A stretch of DNA of 64,000 bases, taken from the NCBI GenBank assembly GCA_022640795.1, contig JALCCK010000007.1, forward strand, positions 1 to 64,000, given 5' to 3'. Source of the DNA: Treponema sp. (GTDB taxonomy: Bacteria; Spirochaetota; Spirochaetia; Treponematales; Treponemataceae). The translations under genes and the position numbers were made by a program. Under the pieces are notes generated by a model. The model had not been told where the DNA came from. It saw nothing but the letters and a program-made list of their open reading frames with translations, and did not search any database. Shown here in pieces: positions 16,338-24,650 of this stretch (position 1 is the stretch's first letter; each line of letters opens with the position of its first letter).

Positions 16338-17261
16338 TTATGATACTTTTATAGTATATTTTGCAAGGAGAATTTCAGGATGGTATGACAGTTTCGCATG
16401 TCGTAATCCTTCCAGGCCAAGATCCTCTTCACGATTTATGTAGGTAAAATCCGTTAGAGTCTGTGCAAAACTTTGATTTACTGCTGCATAGGCGCCGTCC
16501 CGGTCAAATCCGCTTATTGCTTTTTCAAAATGGGTATCGAGTATACTTTTTGTTATGGCGGATCCAAGTGTCATTGCAACCGGTTTTCCGTTTGCATACA
16601 GTACTCCTCCCCGTAAATCAAATAGAGCAGTATTATCGAGAGATTCTTTTATTATCGTCCGCTCGTATTCCAGATCTTCCCGTTGATCCTTTTTGATATC
16701 AGGCGAAGAAGTATTTTCAGCAAACCATTGTTCCTCGACGGACCATGCATCCTGCTTATTGGTATCGGACAACGTATCGAAATGCCATTCGGGATATTTC
16801 CGGGAAAATTGCGATACATGATTTTTTTTCTTGTGATAGTTCTTACCCGACAGATTGGCAAGATCTTTCCGCAGGTAGATGTAGTCTGCATCGTCACGTA
16901 TTTCCCGATAGAAAAATTTATCAGGAAAAGTTGCGGCGAGTTCTTTTTTCTGACGTTCTGATACGAGTACAAATTCCAGCGGTTCTCCGCGGGTTTCTGC
17001 ATCGGTTTCATATACGTGCACAGCTTCTTTTAAATTTCCTTGTCCGAGCGGAAAGCCATAACCTTTAAGCCGTTGACGGCAATTATATCGTCGGAAAAGG
17101 AATCCGTTTTCGAATGCAATTTCCGTACAATATCTGTTTCGATAGAGAATCACGTTTGCATATGAAGCATCGCAACCCAATGCATCTGAGGTTTGCGCAT
17201 AGTCGTAGATTTTTTTACTATCAGTCAGTGTCGGTTTTTGCCAGTTCAAAATTTTATTCAT
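16338..17261 (-). CDS. DUF2156 protein (GNAT-like, MprF C-terminal type)
   Basis: A 307-residue protein resembling the DUF2156 family, a double GNAT-like fold related to the catalytic part of lysyl-phosphatidylglycerol synthase. Supporting stretches are NVILYRNRY (about residues 37-45), YLRKDLANLSGKNYHKKKNHVSQF (about 129-152), FDLRGGVLYANGKPVAMTLGS (about 214-234) and a C-terminal NREEDLGLEGLRHAKLSYHP. There are no membrane helices, so it lacks the flippase half of MprF. It could transfer an aminoacyl or acyl group, but the substrate is unknown. It opens the operon with two downstream genes. No Shine-Dalgarno site precedes the ATG; AT-rich -10-like boxes lie close upstream. Confidence 0.75.
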   Translation of the reverse strand: MNKILNWQKPTLTDSKKIYDYAQTSDALGCDASYANVILYRNRYCTEIAFENGFLFRRYNCRQRLKGYGFPLGQGNLKEAVHVYETDAETRGEPLEFVLVSERQKKELAATFPDKFFYREIRDDADYIYLRKDLANLSGKNYHKKKNHVSQFSRKYPEWHFDTLSDTNKQDAWSVEEQWFAENTSSPDIKKDQREDLEYERTIIKESLDNTALFDLRGGVLYANGKPVAMTLGSAITKSILDTHFEKAISGFDRDGAYAAVNQSFAQTLTDFTYINREEDLGLEGLRHAKLSYHPEILLAKYTIKVS

Positions 17262-17338
17262 AATTAGTTATAATATAATATTAAATTACTGGGTAATACA
17301 AAAAATTCCGTGAGATTTTGTTTAAACAAAGCAGACCG

Positions 17339-18106
17339 CTACAGCCGTATTGGGATATTGCAGGCTGCAAGATCTTTTTTTATGGATTCGACCGTGTATT
17401 CACCCGAATGAACCATAGAAGCAATAAGCGCGGCATCTGCTTTGCCTTTTGTCAGAACATCCGCCAGGTGCTGTACCGTTCCGCCGCCGCCTGAAGCTAT
17501 AACGGGAACACTGACCGATTCGGCTATCATACTGGTAAGCGTTATTTCATATCCCGTTCTGGTTCCGTCTGCATCGATAGAATTCAGAACAATTTCACCG
17601 GCCCCCAGCTTTACGGCTTTCTGTGCCCATTCGCGTGCGTCGAGGTCTGTCTTTGTTCTGCCCCCGTTTATATAAACGCGATAACCGCTCGGCATTGAAT
17701 CATCTTTTGCTGCATCCATCCCGAGTACAATACACTGATTACCGAAAATTCTTGCACCTTTTTGTATCAGTTCAGGCTGTTTTACCGCCTGTGAATTCAA
17801 GCTTACTTTTTCGGCTCCTGCCAGAATGGTAGACCGTATATCATCTACCGTACCGATACCGCCGCCGACACAGAAGGGAATGAAAACCTGTTGAGCGACA
17901 CGTGCTATGAGTTCAAGAATAGGTCCCCGTCCCCGTGCCGATGCCATAATATCGTAAAAAACAAGTTCATCAACTCCCTGCCGATAGTATTCCGCCGCCA
18001 TCTCGACAGGATCACCTATATCAATATTGTTCTTAAATTTTACTCCCTTGGTTGTCCGGCCGTCTTTTACATCAAGGCAGACTATGATTCGTTTTTTCAG
18101 CATCAA
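17339..18106 (-). CDS. hisF: Imidazole glycerol phosphate synthase subunit HisF
   Basis: A 255-residue TIM barrel that uses ammonia from HisH to turn PRFAR into imidazole-glycerol phosphate and AICAR. Active-site aspartates are present in CLDVKDGRTTKGVKF (Asp near residue 12) and in VLGMDAAK (Asp near 131). Other marks are GDPVEMA, ELVFYDI, the phosphate loop CVGGGIGTVDD, KVSLNSQAV and ASGGGGTVQHL. It overlaps the hisH stop by four bases. No other histidine gene is in the window. It could instead serve a specialised amidotransferase pathway, as hisF/hisH paralogues do in some surface-sugar clusters. Confidence 0.88.
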   Translation of the reverse strand: MMLKKRIIVCLDVKDGRTTKGVKFKNNIDIGDPVEMAAEYYRQGVDELVFYDIMASARGRGPILELIARVAQQVFIPFCVGGGIGTVDDIRSTILAGAEKVSLNSQAVKQPELIQKGARIFGNQCIVLGMDAAKDDSMPSGYRVYINGGRTKTDLDAREWAQKAVKLGAGEIVLNSIDADGTRTGYEITLTSMIAESVSVPVIASGGGGTVQHLADVLTKGKADAALIASMVHSGEYTVESIKKDLAACNIPIRL

Positions 18107-18753
18107 TTTGCTTCCTTTTTTTGAAGATCATCGCTGCAGTAATTCTTTAAAATCTGCAGGCCGTGTACCCCTGATTTTTCAGGATGAAACTGAAAGGCGG
18201 TAATATTTCCCTGTTCAACACAAGCCGGTACCGGTATACCATAATCAGCAAAGGCCTTTATTATTTGTGTATCTGCAGGCTGGATAAGGTATGAGTGCAC
18301 AAAATAGAAATCACTCTGTTCTGGAACAGAATCAAGAAGTTTTGATCCACCCGCTGCAAACGTAATATTATTCCAGCCCATATGAGGGACTTTCAGATGA
18401 GAATTTATAGATTTTTCTTTCCAGACAGATTCAAAGCTGCGGATCGTTCCGGGCAAAAGTCCGAGGCAGTCTACGTTTCCTTCTTCGGAATGCTCAAAGA
18501 TTATCTGCGAACCAAGGCAGATCCCCAAAAGCTGTTTCCCGGCACGTGTCCACTCTTTTAAGAAGTCGTCAAAACCTGTTTGTGACAGCTGCTGCATGGC
18601 ATATGCCGCATCTCCGACACCGGGAAAGATAAGTCTGTCGCAGTTCTCCAAATCTGAAGTTTTTTTTGAAAGTATAAAAGGTGCTCCCAGAGCAGCAAGC
18701 GCCTGTTCCACGCTTCGAATATTCCCTGCATTATAATCAACGATACCTGTCAT
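18103..18753 (-). CDS. hisH: Imidazole glycerol phosphate synthase subunit HisH
   Basis: A 216-residue class I glutamine amidotransferase that supplies ammonia to HisF. The triad is visible: Cys in LLGICLGSQIIFEHSEEG, and His/Glu in AFQFHPEKSG. The N-terminus GIVDYNAGNIRSVEQAL is the standard HisH start, which fixes the ATG at 18753; an in-frame upstream codon at 18789 would place the promoter inside the gene. The oxyanion-hole region reads PGVGDAAYAM. Paired with hisF by a four-base overlap. Confidence 0.88.
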   Translation of the reverse strand: MTGIVDYNAGNIRSVEQALAALGAPFILSKKTSDLENCDRLIFPGVGDAAYAMQQLSQTGFDDFLKEWTRAGKQLLGICLGSQIIFEHSEEGNVDCLGLLPGTIRSFESVWKEKSINSHLKVPHMGWNNITFAAGGSKLLDSVPEQSDFYFVHSYLIQPADTQIIKAFADYGIPVPACVEQGNITAFQFHPEKSGVHGLQILKNYCSDDLQKKEAN

Positions 18754-18760
18754 ATTCAAA

Positions 18761-18789
18761 ATGTTACTGATAATAGATACACTGGTCAA
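18761..18789 (-). promoter_or_regulatory. Promoter abutting hisH
   Basis: On the minus strand TTGACC (18789-18784), 17 bases, TAACAT (18766-18761). The start codon follows after seven bases, and no ribosome-binding site is present. The -35 box is good, the -10 box moderate. Leaderless geometry. Confidence 0.45.
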
Positions 18790-18842
18790 CTATAAAAGAA
18801 AGATTTCCTATGAGAAAATAAATTTTTGCCGATAAACATGGT

Positions 18843-19070
18843 ATGAGTATGAACGAAGTACTGCCGATAGCCAGACAGGTTCTCACTGACAAAAGAGTGA
18901 TTGGCGTAGCTATAGCTGTTTTTCTGTATATGGATTTCGCGAGTTTTGTTGCAAAATACCGAAAGAAACCTCCGAAACGGAAAATCAGAAAAACTATCAT
19001 GTCTTCTTCCCCTGAAAAGGCCGCTGCTGAAAAAAAACCGGAAGAACAGACGTCCCAGCCGGCTTCATGA
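18843..19070 (+). CDS. Small single-helix membrane protein
   Basis: A 75-residue protein of unknown function (or 73 if it starts at the ATG at 18849). One hydrophobic segment (about residues 17-37, VIGVAIAVFLYMDFASFVA) is followed by a strongly basic stretch (YRKKPPKRKIRK) and a polar, Lys/Glu/Ala-rich tail. This suggests a membrane anchor with a cytoplasmic tail. No clear Shine-Dalgarno site. It lies between the divergent hisH gene and the convergent recQ gene, overlapping recQ by six bases at the 3' ends. Composition supports a real protein, but there is no family match. Confidence 0.5.
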   Translation: MSMNEVLPIARQVLTDKRVIGVAIAVFLYMDFASFVAKYRKKPPKRKIRKTIMSSSPEKAAAEKKPEEQTSQPAS

Positions 19071-20705
19071 GCAGAATTCAGCGTTATCCGGTATAACGCT
19101 TGCTGCTGTTTTTTTAGCCGGTCGTGTGATTATATCGATTTTGTTTTTCCATAAAAACCGGCAGGTGTGAATTTTATTTTCTTTTTCAAGTTGCTCTAGT
19201 ATATCCCTGATATCACTGTAATTCCAGATATTTACTTTTGTAGATTTTCTATATTCGCTGTTCAGTATCGGCAATGCTCTTGTACATAATTCTTCTTTAT
19301 CATAGCATTTTCGATGCGTCCTTATTATATGGTAAATAATTTGTGCATCCGGTGCTTTATTCGTATATTGTGCGTTTTTTCTTTTGTCCTGTGGTTTTTT
19401 CAGCTCATCGCAATTATCACATCCGCTGCAGACTGCTGGTTCATCTCCAAGCGCGTCGAGCAATATTTGTCTGCGGCAGGCTTCTGTTTCACAGAAATCA
19501 TACATGACGTGCTCTCTGGAGTTTGCGGGAAACCGGGAAAATCTTAAATTATCATTTTTGTTCCACAAAACTATGGCTCGTGCCGGTTTCCCGTCTCTCC
19601 CGGCCCGTCCTGCTTCCTGAACATAACTTTCCGCATTCGCAGAAGGTTCAAGATGTATGACTGTCCGTATATCAGGTTTGTCGATCCCCATTCCGAATGC
19701 AACGGTTGCACAGAGAATTGCGTTTTTAGCATTGAAATACCATTCTTCAATGTGTGTTTTTTCTGCTTTGTTCATTCCTGCATGATAAAACCTGACGATT
19801 TCGCATCCGTAGCAGAACGCTATATCCCGTGCGGTATTTTCTGCGTTTCGTCGTGTCCCGCAAAAAATGAGCTGCGGCCGCTGTTCTGTTGCAGCAAGCC
19901 GCAGCAGTTCTTTCTTTTTTGAAAAGACGTACCGGACACTATAATGTATATTCGGCCGGTCACCCGGCGATCTGATAATATGGACGCTTTTATGAAAAAG
20001 AACTTCTGATATACGGGACAGAACCTCCGGTGATGCTGTCGCAGTAAAAGCAGATACGATCGGAACAGCGAGGCGATTTATAATTATACCGAGTGTAAGA
20101 TATGCAGGTCTGAAACTTTCGCCCCATTCCGATATGCAGTGGGCTTCGTCGATCGCAATGTGTGAAATTCTACAGGCACTTAATCGATCAAGCAGTCTAC
20201 TGTTTTGAAGAACTTCAGGAGTCGCCAGAATGATTTTGGTTCCTTCTTTTATTTTTCTGAAATTTTCTTCCCGTTCCCGGTCCGTCTGTCCGCCTCTGAA
20301 TACTACGCTGGTAATACCTGCTTCACGCATTCTGCGCCGCTGATCCGCCATAAGAGCGAGGAGTGGATACACTATCAGCGTGGGGCCTTTCAGGAGAAGT
20401 GCCGGAAGTAAAAAACAGAGTGATTTTCCGGATCCTGTCGGCAGTAATACAATCTGCTTTCCTCTGCAAATTACATCATCAAGATCAGAATTTGATCCGG
20501 TGTCCCAAAAGGTACCGGAAAAAGATTCTTTTTTTTCAGCGACGGCAGCGGAATCCATGATATTGGCGATTACCAGCCGCTGCCAGGGACGAACACAGGT
20601 TATACCGAAAATTCTCATTGCTGTTTCGGCGACGGAATCTTTGTTGTCTGTATAGCTGTCAATCGAAGCAGTATGCAGTGGTCCGGTTATAGTTGAACTT
20701 TGCAT
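19065..20705 (-). CDS. recQ: RecQ-family ATP-dependent DNA helicase
   Basis: A 546-residue superfamily 2 helicase that should unwind DNA 3' to 5' in repair and recombination. Motifs: LLPTGSGKSLCFLLPAL (Walker A), DEAH (about residue 185), TATAS, FCGTRRNAENTA, GMGIDKPDIRTVIH, and QEAGRAGRDG. The RecQ zinc site follows as CETEACRRQ...CSGCDNC (about 420-450). A winged-helix-like remainder follows, but there is no obvious HRDC domain. An extra loop of about 35 residues sits between the Q-motif region (ITCVRPWQ) and Walker A. Monocistronic. Confidence 0.9.
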   Translation of the reverse strand: MQSSTITGPLHTASIDSYTDNKDSVAETAMRIFGITCVRPWQRLVIANIMDSAAVAEKKESFSGTFWDTGSNSDLDDVICRGKQIVLLPTGSGKSLCFLLPALLLKGPTLIVYPLLALMADQRRRMREAGITSVVFRGGQTDREREENFRKIKEGTKIILATPEVLQNSRLLDRLSACRISHIAIDEAHCISEWGESFRPAYLTLGIIINRLAVPIVSAFTATASPEVLSRISEVLFHKSVHIIRSPGDRPNIHYSVRYVFSKKKELLRLAATEQRPQLIFCGTRRNAENTARDIAFCYGCEIVRFYHAGMNKAEKTHIEEWYFNAKNAILCATVAFGMGIDKPDIRTVIHLEPSANAESYVQEAGRAGRDGKPARAIVLWNKNDNLRFSRFPANSREHVMYDFCETEACRRQILLDALGDEPAVCSGCDNCDELKKPQDKRKNAQYTNKAPDAQIIYHIIRTHRKCYDKEELCTRALPILNSEYRKSTKVNIWNYSDIRDILEQLEKENKIHTCRFLWKNKIDIITRPAKKTAASVIPDNAEFCS

Positions 20706-20765
20706 ACCTTTAATTTGTCGATATCTGCGGTTTTTCTGTAAAATTATAGAAAATAAAGATGACTG

Positions 20766-22016
20766 TTAGTTATCCATAATCGTTATTTCGACACGTCTGT
20801 TTTTTGATCTTCCCGTTTCTGTATCATTTTCTGCAATCGGATTTTTACCTCCGAAGCCCTGCGTAAAAAGATGATATTTGTCCCGTATGCCAAGTTCTTC
20901 AACATAATCTGCGACTGCCTCGGCCCGTTCTTCTGAAAGTTCATGTCTGGCCTTTTCTGTTCCTGCCATAGCTGTATAGCCGCTTATGAGAAGATCATTA
21001 TCCTTATATTCATTAAGAATAGATGCCAGCTTACGTATTTTGTCTTTTTCAGTTTCTCTCAGTTCTGAAGAATCCGGCTCAAACTGAATGTTTTCTATAC
21101 TGATAGTAAGTCCTTTTTTTCCCGCCCGAACCGACACATCTTTCAGCCCCATTTCAGCAACCTTGTCCTGTACGCTTTTTACCTGCGCTTCAGTTGCGGT
21201 CCGTTTGAATTCTGTGACTTCTGCACTTGCCGTTCCTTCGAATTTGAATTCCGTTCCCCGTTCCGTCTCTATTACTATACGGAACTGCTCGTTATAATGA
21301 TCGATAGCGCCTTTTTCCGCATCCCAGTAAATAGTCTGCTTTGAAAATCCCATCGTAGTCTGCGGAATTTCTCCGATATCAGAAGTCGCTACCTTCGGGG
21401 AGTTATAGTAAAGAGAATACTGGACGGTAAATTTGTAAAGTTTTTTTCCTGTTTTTGACGGTTGCTGTGCAGGCCCATCATACGTATAGTGTGCGGTAAA
21501 TGGTATTTTAAATGGTTCTTTTAGATTGAACGATCTCCTGAGATCATGTGCTTCATATCCATCTGCAGACCAGGTATCTCCCGGACTCAAGGCGGACTCC
21601 GGAAAGAGCGGAACATCGCGTACAACCGGCATGAAATAGTCATCAGAAATTTTGTAGGCACCATCCGGACTTCTGGTAAAATTGCTCTCGTAGTTATTTC
21701 CTAATGTAAAGTGCTTATTAGTTTCTGCTGCAGTTGCATTTTCTGACGTCGCAAAAGCAGCATGCAGATTCCCGCTTCCATCTGTATTTATGCCGGTGAC
21801 CTGTACGCTGATTCTGTTAAGAATTTCGGCATGGTGATCAAGTTTTTTATTTACAAAGACATCTTCATGAATTTGGGACAGTATGCGGTAGCTGTCGTTT
21901 TCTCTGTATTTAAACCGAAAAACAAGGGAATCAGAATCATCTGCAGATGCTGTGGAAGAAACGAACAGTATAAAAGAAAAAAAAACAGAAAGCAGTTTGT
22001 AGCTGTATTTAGTCAT
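20766..22016 (-). CDS. OmpA-like peptidoglycan-binding envelope protein
   Basis: A 416-residue exported protein. The signal peptide (about 1-25) ends near STASA. The middle (about 30-290) is a treponemal-type beta-rich region of unknown role. The C-terminal 110 residues are an OmpA domain: IENIQFEPDSSELRETEKDKI, ISGYTAMAGTEKARHELSEERAEAV, and a final GRSKNRRVEITI that holds the Asp/Arg contacts expected to bind peptidoglycan. It probably tethers or senses the cell wall in the periplasm. GGGAGG lies 15 bases upstream of the ATG, an unusually wide spacing. Monocistronic. Confidence 0.82.
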   Translation of the reverse strand: MTKYSYKLLSVFFSFILFVSSTASADDSDSLVFRFKYRENDSYRILSQIHEDVFVNKKLDHHAEILNRISVQVTGINTDGSGNLHAAFATSENATAAETNKHFTLGNNYESNFTRSPDGAYKISDDYFMPVVRDVPLFPESALSPGDTWSADGYEAHDLRRSFNLKEPFKIPFTAHYTYDGPAQQPSKTGKKLYKFTVQYSLYYNSPKVATSDIGEIPQTTMGFSKQTIYWDAEKGAIDHYNEQFRIVIETERGTEFKFEGTASAEVTEFKRTATEAQVKSVQDKVAEMGLKDVSVRAGKKGLTISIENIQFEPDSSELRETEKDKIRKLASILNEYKDNDLLISGYTAMAGTEKARHELSEERAEAVADYVEELGIRDKYHLFTQGFGGKNPIAENDTETGRSKNRRVEITIMDN

Positions 22017-22163
22017 GGAATAAAGAAAAAACCTCCCTGCAGATGTCGTATTCTCTATCTTCAGTATCGGCTGTTTGCATGACGGTCATTACGATTCTAT
22101 CGAGATTCTTTATATTTTGATTTTAGCCGATACTTATACACGAAAAAGTTGTAGAATGACGGC

Positions 22164-22619
22164 ATGAATACCAATTCTCTTCGTCTTTTTGATTTTTTTT
22201 TACGACTGCCGCCGGTACAACGGCTATTACTGGCTGCCGTTCTCGTTATTGCGGTAGCCCTGATTTTTTTTCTGTTCGGCCGTGCATTTGGCAGACTCGA
22301 AGCACAGAACAAACTTCATGTGCAGCTAAAATCAGGAAGACAGGATGCAATAAAACGGTCCCGGGCAGTGCTTGGCGGACAGATGGTTGAACAAATTGCT
22401 CCTTTTTTGCCCGGTTTTCCGTGCAACCCTGCGGATGTGCGGTTTGTCGGCAAACCGGTAGATTTTCTGGGGTTTCCCGGATCTGCCGAAGGAACAGCTG
22501 TTTCAGAAATTCTCTTAATAGAAGTAAAGACCGGAAAATCTGTTTTATCAAAGCGGGAACAGGAAATCAAAAAAGCCGTAGAGGAGGGACGTGTACGTTA
22601 TATAGAATACAGACTCTGA
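22164..22619 (+). CDS. Holliday-junction-resolvase-like endonuclease, membrane-anchored
   Basis: A 151-residue protein with an N-terminal membrane helix (about 17-42) and a C-terminal nuclease-like domain of the Endonuc_Holl type. The family segment VRFVGKPVDFLGFPG is followed by a PD-(D/E)xK-like LIEVKTGKSVLSKREQEIKKAV (about 119-140), with Asp-87-like and Glu/Lys positions that could be catalytic. Function has not been established for the family; the name is by resemblance to resolvases. A TAGAAT hexamer (22152-22157) ends six bases before the ATG, and no ribosome site is visible. Confidence 0.72.
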   Translation: MNTNSLRLFDFFLRLPPVQRLLLAAVLVIAVALIFFLFGRAFGRLEAQNKLHVQLKSGRQDAIKRSRAVLGGQMVEQIAPFLPGFPCNPADVRFVGKPVDFLGFPGSAEGTAVSEILLIEVKTGKSVLSKREQEIKKAVEEGRVRYIEYRL

Positions 22620-22622
22620 TTT

Positions 22623-24398
22623 TTATTGACGCAGTACAAAAGACAACTGGTCTCCTTTTTTGTTTTCACCAGTTCGTACCGGAGACGACATACCGGTAAA
22701 TAATTCTTCACAACGGGATTGCGGCATGGGTTTCCCTTTCAGAAATCCTTGAACGGTAGTACAGTTTATGCTCTTTAACAGAGCCATCTGTTCCGCTGTT
22801 TCGACACCTTCTGCAACTGTTGTAATATGCCGTTTGTTCATCATGGAAACGATTGATCCTATAATATCTGTTTCTATGCTGTCTGTACTTTTCATTTTAT
22901 CAATAAAGGTACGGTCTATTTTCAGGGTATCAAGCGGCAGATTTTGTAAATAACTGAAAGTAGCATATCCCGTCCCAAAATCATCAAGCGATATTCTGAC
23001 ACCGAGTGTTTTTATCTGCTGGATTATTGAACAGGCATAGTCAAGATTTTCTATCATGACGCCTTCTGTTATTTCGATTTCGATAGAATCCGGATGGATT
23101 CCCATAGATTTTATTTGATCAGAAAGCTGGTCGACAAAGAAATTTTGTTTAATCTGTATCGGAGAAACATTTATAGACATTATGCCGTTGAAATTAAATT
23201 CCATTTGCCACTTTTTTAAGGTGGAAAGCGCCGTTTCTATAATCCAGTTGCCGAGAGGGATTATTTTGAGACTTTCTTCTGCGATGGGAATGAATGTTTC
23301 AGGATTTATCCAGCCGAGATTATCGTCATACCAGCGAAGCAAGGCTTCAAAACCTCTGAGAGAATTATCTGCCGTGTTGTACTGTGGTTGAAAAAATAGT
23401 TGAAATTTATTGGTTTTTAGAGCCGTTGTCATTTTTGTTTCAATATTTATTTCTGATAAAATTTTTTCCTGCATGTAGGTACGAAAAAACGTGATGTTTT
23501 GCCTGCTTCCCATCTTTGAATTTGACGCAGCTATATCGGCAAATTTGATGAGATCGACGATATCCGTTGAGTCACTCGGATATATTGCGATACCGCCGGA
23601 TGCCCGTATGTTTTCGTTTGACAGGGTTTCAACGATAGTATCGCCGATAGTAAGCATCGTAACTTTTTCTTCAAGATTGAGTACCAGTATCAGAAATTCA
23701 TCATCGCCGAGACGGAAAATTTCTATTCCGCTGTGCTGGAAAAGTGTCAGTACTTCTGCGCTGTGTTTTATAATCTCATCGCCGCTCTGCCTGCCGAACG
23801 CGCTGTTTATTCTTTTTAAATTATCCAAATCAAGAATCAGAACGCCGAAAACCCCGTTAGGATTTTTAGTGATATGTGACTTTATTCGTTCTTTAAAATA
23901 AAGCTTGTTTTTCAGGCCTGTAAGATGATCGGAATAGGCCAGTTTTTTCAATTTTTTTGTTGAGAGCGTAAGTTTATCTGCAAGCTCCAGTAATTTTACA
24001 TTTTGTTTTTTTAATTCCAGTTCTATTTGTTTTTCATTCGTGATATCATCGAGCGTAACCAGAATGAAACCGCCGGCCATTCTGGTCATATAAATCTTTG
24101 ACCACGTATTTTTTTCCGAATTAAATTTTATTAGTTCCTGTTTTTGTCCGGTTGCCCAGACTTCTGCGCTTACTGAAATCCAGTCCTGTTCTACGGGAAA
24201 AAGATGACTGTATTCGCTGTAGAAGTGTTCCTCAAGAATCTCGGATTTGTATTGTTTTTTAAAGGCAGTATTTATAAATTCAATTTTGAAATCGATTATC
24301 TCTTTTACTACAACATTATCAAAAAAGATAGGAGATGAAATTAGTATCGGGTTTATTATAAATTCCGCAACGGACTTAAAGTCGATGTTAGTGTGCAT
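22623..24398 (-). CDS. PAS-GGDEF-EAL cyclic-di-GMP phosphodiesterase
   Basis: A 591-residue soluble signalling protein. A PAS-like domain (about 1-125) ends in GGFILVTLDDITNEKQ, then a short coiled coil (about 125-155), GGDEF (about 160-315) and EAL (about 325-575). The cyclase motif reads GDDEF, with the second glycine changed, so cyclase activity is doubtful, though it could still bind GTP. The EAL domain has GFEALLRW, the N of SINVSP, the E of EIEITE, DDFGTG, DTLKIDR and AEGVET, all expected for phosphodiesterase activity. The second c-di-GMP protein of the window. Its signal is unknown and it lacks a membrane helix. Confidence 0.87.
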   Translation of the reverse strand: MHTNIDFKSVAEFIINPILISSPIFFDNVVVKEIIDFKIEFINTAFKKQYKSEILEEHFYSEYSHLFPVEQDWISVSAEVWATGQKQELIKFNSEKNTWSKIYMTRMAGGFILVTLDDITNEKQIELELKKQNVKLLELADKLTLSTKKLKKLAYSDHLTGLKNKLYFKERIKSHITKNPNGVFGVLILDLDNLKRINSAFGRQSGDEIIKHSAEVLTLFQHSGIEIFRLGDDEFLILVLNLEEKVTMLTIGDTIVETLSNENIRASGGIAIYPSDSTDIVDLIKFADIAASNSKMGSRQNITFFRTYMQEKILSEINIETKMTTALKTNKFQLFFQPQYNTADNSLRGFEALLRWYDDNLGWINPETFIPIAEESLKIIPLGNWIIETALSTLKKWQMEFNFNGIMSINVSPIQIKQNFFVDQLSDQIKSMGIHPDSIEIEITEGVMIENLDYACSIIQQIKTLGVRISLDDFGTGYATFSYLQNLPLDTLKIDRTFIDKMKSTDSIETDIIGSIVSMMNKRHITTVAEGVETAEQMALLKSINCTTVQGFLKGKPMPQSRCEELFTGMSSPVRTGENKKGDQLSFVLRQ

Positions 24399-24650
24399 GT
24401 TATTCTATTACCTGAAAATTTTAACATTAAAATTGTATCTAAAAAACTGTTCTAACGATGCATGCAAAAATGAAAATACTTCTGCAGTAAATACTTATTT
24501 TACGGGTTTGTCAAGTTTTATTTTTTGAATTCGTTTTTTATGCCGTACTAATCATAAAAAAACTGATTTCCACCATGTTATGGACCGGAAATCAGTTTTT
24601 TTTATGACTGAAATATTACTCGTAGTATCGGATTTTTACTTTAGTGCCGG
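24399..24650 (-). promoter_or_regulatory. Promoter region of the PAS-GGDEF-EAL gene
   Basis: A 252-base gap. On the minus strand TTGACA (24514-24509), 17 bases, TTTACT (24491-24486) could drive the c-di-GMP gene with a leader of about 80 bases. The far half holds the potD terminator, listed separately. Nothing else was recognised. Confidence 0.4.
24556..24603 (-). terminator. Intrinsic terminator of potABCD
   Basis: AAAAAACTGATTTCC (from 24557) pairs with GGAAATCAGTTTTTT (from 24587) around a 15-base loop, with flanking A and T runs. It lies 48 bases past the potD stop and reads as a rho-independent terminator on the minus strand. Confidence 0.8.
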
